Below are positions 6,423 through 7,593 of a DNA stretch of 7,593 nucleotides, one piece after another. Location of the stretch: the NCBI GenBank assembly GCA_001751155.1, contig MAXR01000103.1, positions 1 to 7,593 on the forward strand. The letters are read 5' to 3'. Position 1 is the first letter of the stretch. The number at the start of each line of letters is the position of its first letter. This stretch comes from Desulfuromonadales bacterium C00003068. GTDB taxonomy: Bacteria; Desulfobacterota; Desulfuromonadia; Desulfuromonadales; Desulfuromonadaceae. The notes under the pieces were generated by a model that made no database searches, was not told the DNA's origin, and saw only the letters and a program-made list of their open reading frames with translations. A program made the position numbers and the translations under genes.

Positions 6423-6887
6423 TTAATTATTCCAGTCGTCCAAGTTCTCTTCGCTTAATATGTGAACTTCGTGTTGTGATAATAATGCTGTGGTGACACC
6501 TTTACCGGCAATGAGTTGTGTCCCTTGATAGACACTATGTACGCCACATGACGGGCTTCTCTCTTTAAGTAGGGCAAGGGTGCATTGTGAAAGCTTTGCG
6601 ACCTCTAGGCTCTGTTTTGCCCCTAATATGAACTGTTCTGCCTTGTTTTCCCCGTTTGTGTTGAACAGCTTTGCGTCACCGTTCAATACCGCTTCACCAT
6701 CACCGTGAGAAAATGAGCAAGATGGCCGTGGTGTTGCCAGGCCGCCGAGCTGTTCGGGACAGCATGGGATTGGGAGCATGTTGTTTTTTTCTAAAAAGTT
6801 AATAACCTTTGCACATTTTTTAATCTTTGCGTTGTAGCGAGTATTTAAGCCAAGTAAGCAGGCACTTACCAGTACCGGGCGCAACAT
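6423..6887 (-). CDS. DUF523 family protein, TudS-like desulfurase candidate
   Basis: A 154-residue protein of the DUF523 family. The one characterised activity I know for the family is TudS, an iron-sulfur enzyme removing sulfur from 2-thiouracil. Family marks are VSACLLGLNTRYN at 7-19 (Cys10), PCCPEQLGGLATPRP at 41-55 (Cys42, Cys43, Glu45) and KERSPSCG at 108-115 (Cys114). Cys10, Cys43 and Cys114 are plausible cluster ligands, by inference. The frame extends upstream to 6995, but that part overlaps purN, and MLRPVLVSACLLG is the normal family start. The ATG lies two bases after the purN stop with no strong Shine-Dalgarno, so translation is probably coupled to purN. Many DUF523 proteins are uncharacterised, so substrate and activity stay open. 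Confidence 0.85.
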   Translation of the reverse strand: MLRPVLVSACLLGLNTRYNAKIKKCAKVINFLEKNNMLPIPCCPEQLGGLATPRPSCSFSHGDGEAVLNGDAKLFNTNGENKAEQFILGAKQSLEVAKLSQCTLALLKERSPSCGVHSVYQGTQLIAGKGVTTALLSQHEVHILSEENLDDWNN

Positions 6888-6889
6888 AA

Positions 6890-7552
6890 TTAGTGATCCA
6901 GAGGAGGGTTGATAAGCTCCTGCGTGGAATCTTGGACTTGCGCTGAAACGATCACTTTTCGTCCGGTAATGCTGAGTGCCCCCTGAGCAAACCATTCAAT
7001 GGCTTGAGGGTAAATTTTATGTTCTTGAACAAGAATACGGGCCGATAAACTTTCATCCGTATCGTTATCAAGCACTGGAACTACAGCTTGAGCAATGATG
7101 GGGCCGGTGTCAACGCCACCGTCGACAAAGTGTACCGTGCATCCGGCAAACCGAGCACCATAATCTAACGCTTTTTGCTGGACATGCAGACCTGGAAATG
7201 ATGGCAGTAAGGCAGGGTGGATATTCATGATTCGGTTCGGAAACGCATCAAGAAAACGTTGGCCGATAATTCTCATGAACCCTGCTAAAACAACGAGTTG
7301 TACATTGTTTTCTTTAAGGGCTGCTACCACTTCACTATCAAAGTCATCTCTTTTTTCAAAGCTCCGGTGGTCAATACATTGGGTCATAACTCCAGCGTTA
7401 GATGCTCTTATTAGAGCGCCTGAGCTAGGATTGTTACTTATGACCGTAACAATCTCTGCATTGATGCTGCCTGCTTGGCAACCATCAATAATAGATTGTA
7501 GATTTGTGCCACCACCAGAGGCCAGGACGCCGATTCGAAGTTTTTCAGCCAC
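6890..7552 (-). CDS. purN: Phosphoribosylglycinamide formyltransferase (folate-dependent GART)
   Basis: Transfers a formyl group from 10-formyltetrahydrofolate to glycinamide ribonucleotide, the third step of de novo purine synthesis, in the cytoplasm. The phosphate-binding loop SGGGTNLQ is at 12-19, LAGFMRI at 89-95, and NIHPALLPSFPG at 110-121 supplies Asn110 and His112. FVDGGVDTGPII at 142-153 supplies Asp148, completing the Asn-His-Asp catalytic set. At 220 residues it is slightly longer than the E. coli protein (212), with a short extra tail after about residue 195. It starts with GTG, preceded by AGGAGAT. The 41 bases upstream are too few to identify the next gene; purM is a common neighbour, but that cannot be shown here. 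Confidence 0.95.
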   Translation of the reverse strand: MAEKLRIGVLASGGGTNLQSIIDGCQAGSINAEIVTVISNNPSSGALIRASNAGVMTQCIDHRSFEKRDDFDSEVVAALKENNVQLVVLAGFMRIIGQRFLDAFPNRIMNIHPALLPSFPGLHVQQKALDYGARFAGCTVHFVDGGVDTGPIIAQAVVPVLDNDTDESLSARILVQEHKIYPQAIEWFAQGALSITGRKVIVSAQVQDSTQELINPPLDH

Positions 7553-7556
7553 GCTG

Positions 7557-7563
7557 ATCTCCT
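7557..7563 (-). promoter_or_regulatory. Ribosome binding site of purN (GTG start)
   Basis: On the - strand this reads AGGAGAT, with the AGGAG core 6 bases before the GTG at 7552. Together with the family-like N-terminus (MAEKLRIGVLASGGG) it supports the GTG as the true start. Confidence 0.7.
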
Positions 7564-7593
7564 GTCTTTGCGCTGTTATACGAGATTAACACT

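Noticed and set aside
6373..6430. Possible rpmB promoter on the - strand (TTGCTT or TTCAGT with TATACG)
   Set aside because: Boxes match consensus poorly, or the spacing is too long; not strong enough to call.
6888..6995. N-terminal extension of the DUF523 protein into purN
   Set aside because: The added residues are the purN 3' end read in another frame, and the family begins at MLRPVLVSACLLG.
7227..7589. A + strand frame opposite purN
   Set aside because: Complement of the conserved active-site region of PurN; no family match.
7553..7593. Possible 3' end of purM upstream of purN on the - strand
   Set aside because: Only 41 bases are present. One frame stays open and overlaps the purN start, but no recognisable PurM C-terminus is seen.

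Overview
The window looks like ordinary chromosome from a moderately AT-rich Gram-negative bacterium. My best guess is a deltaproteobacterium of the Desulfuromonadales (Desulfuromonas/Pelobacter/Geobacter relatives). This rests on the gene order yicC-gmk-rpoZ-rel, the short omega subunit, the zinc-ribbon form of L28 and the general protein similarity as I recall it; no search was run. I see no insertion sequence, phage gene, CRISPR array, tRNA or rRNA.

Layout, left to right. (1) Positions 2-1876 (+): a membrane-anchored nucleotide-sugar 4,6-dehydratase of the PglF/WbpM/CapD type, cut at its N-terminus by the window edge. (2) After a 148-base gap comes a tight + strand cluster: yicC (endoribonuclease family), gmk (guanylate kinase) and rpoZ (RNA polymerase omega), closed by a clear intrinsic terminator at 3800-3827. 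(3) rel, a long RelA/SpoT-type (p)ppGpp enzyme, follows at 3872-6031 with a TTG start. (4) A perfect 17-bp hairpin at 6102-6139 lies between convergent genes and can serve as terminator on both strands. (5) On the - strand, read right to left, are purN, a DUF523 protein (TudS-like desulfurase family) starting 2 bases after the purN stop, and rpmB (ribosomal protein L28).

The + strand genes share a guanine-nucleotide theme. Gmk makes GDP from GMP, GDP and GTP feed (p)ppGpp synthesis by Rel, and omega forms part of a known ppGpp site on RNA polymerase; its N-terminal MARVTV matches the E. coli contact segment. The - strand has a purine synthesis gene beside a possible thio-nucleobase desulfurase.

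The most notable observation is in Rel. Its synthetase half looks intact, including the RFKD motif typical of bifunctional enzymes. Its hydrolase half has lost the ED of the HDxxED motif (HDVLSR instead) and two other nucleotide-contact residues. It may therefore be a synthetase-only enzyme of unusual type. The remaining findings are modest: start-site choices, tandem palindromes over the rpmB start, terminator placement and the purN-DUF523 pairing.
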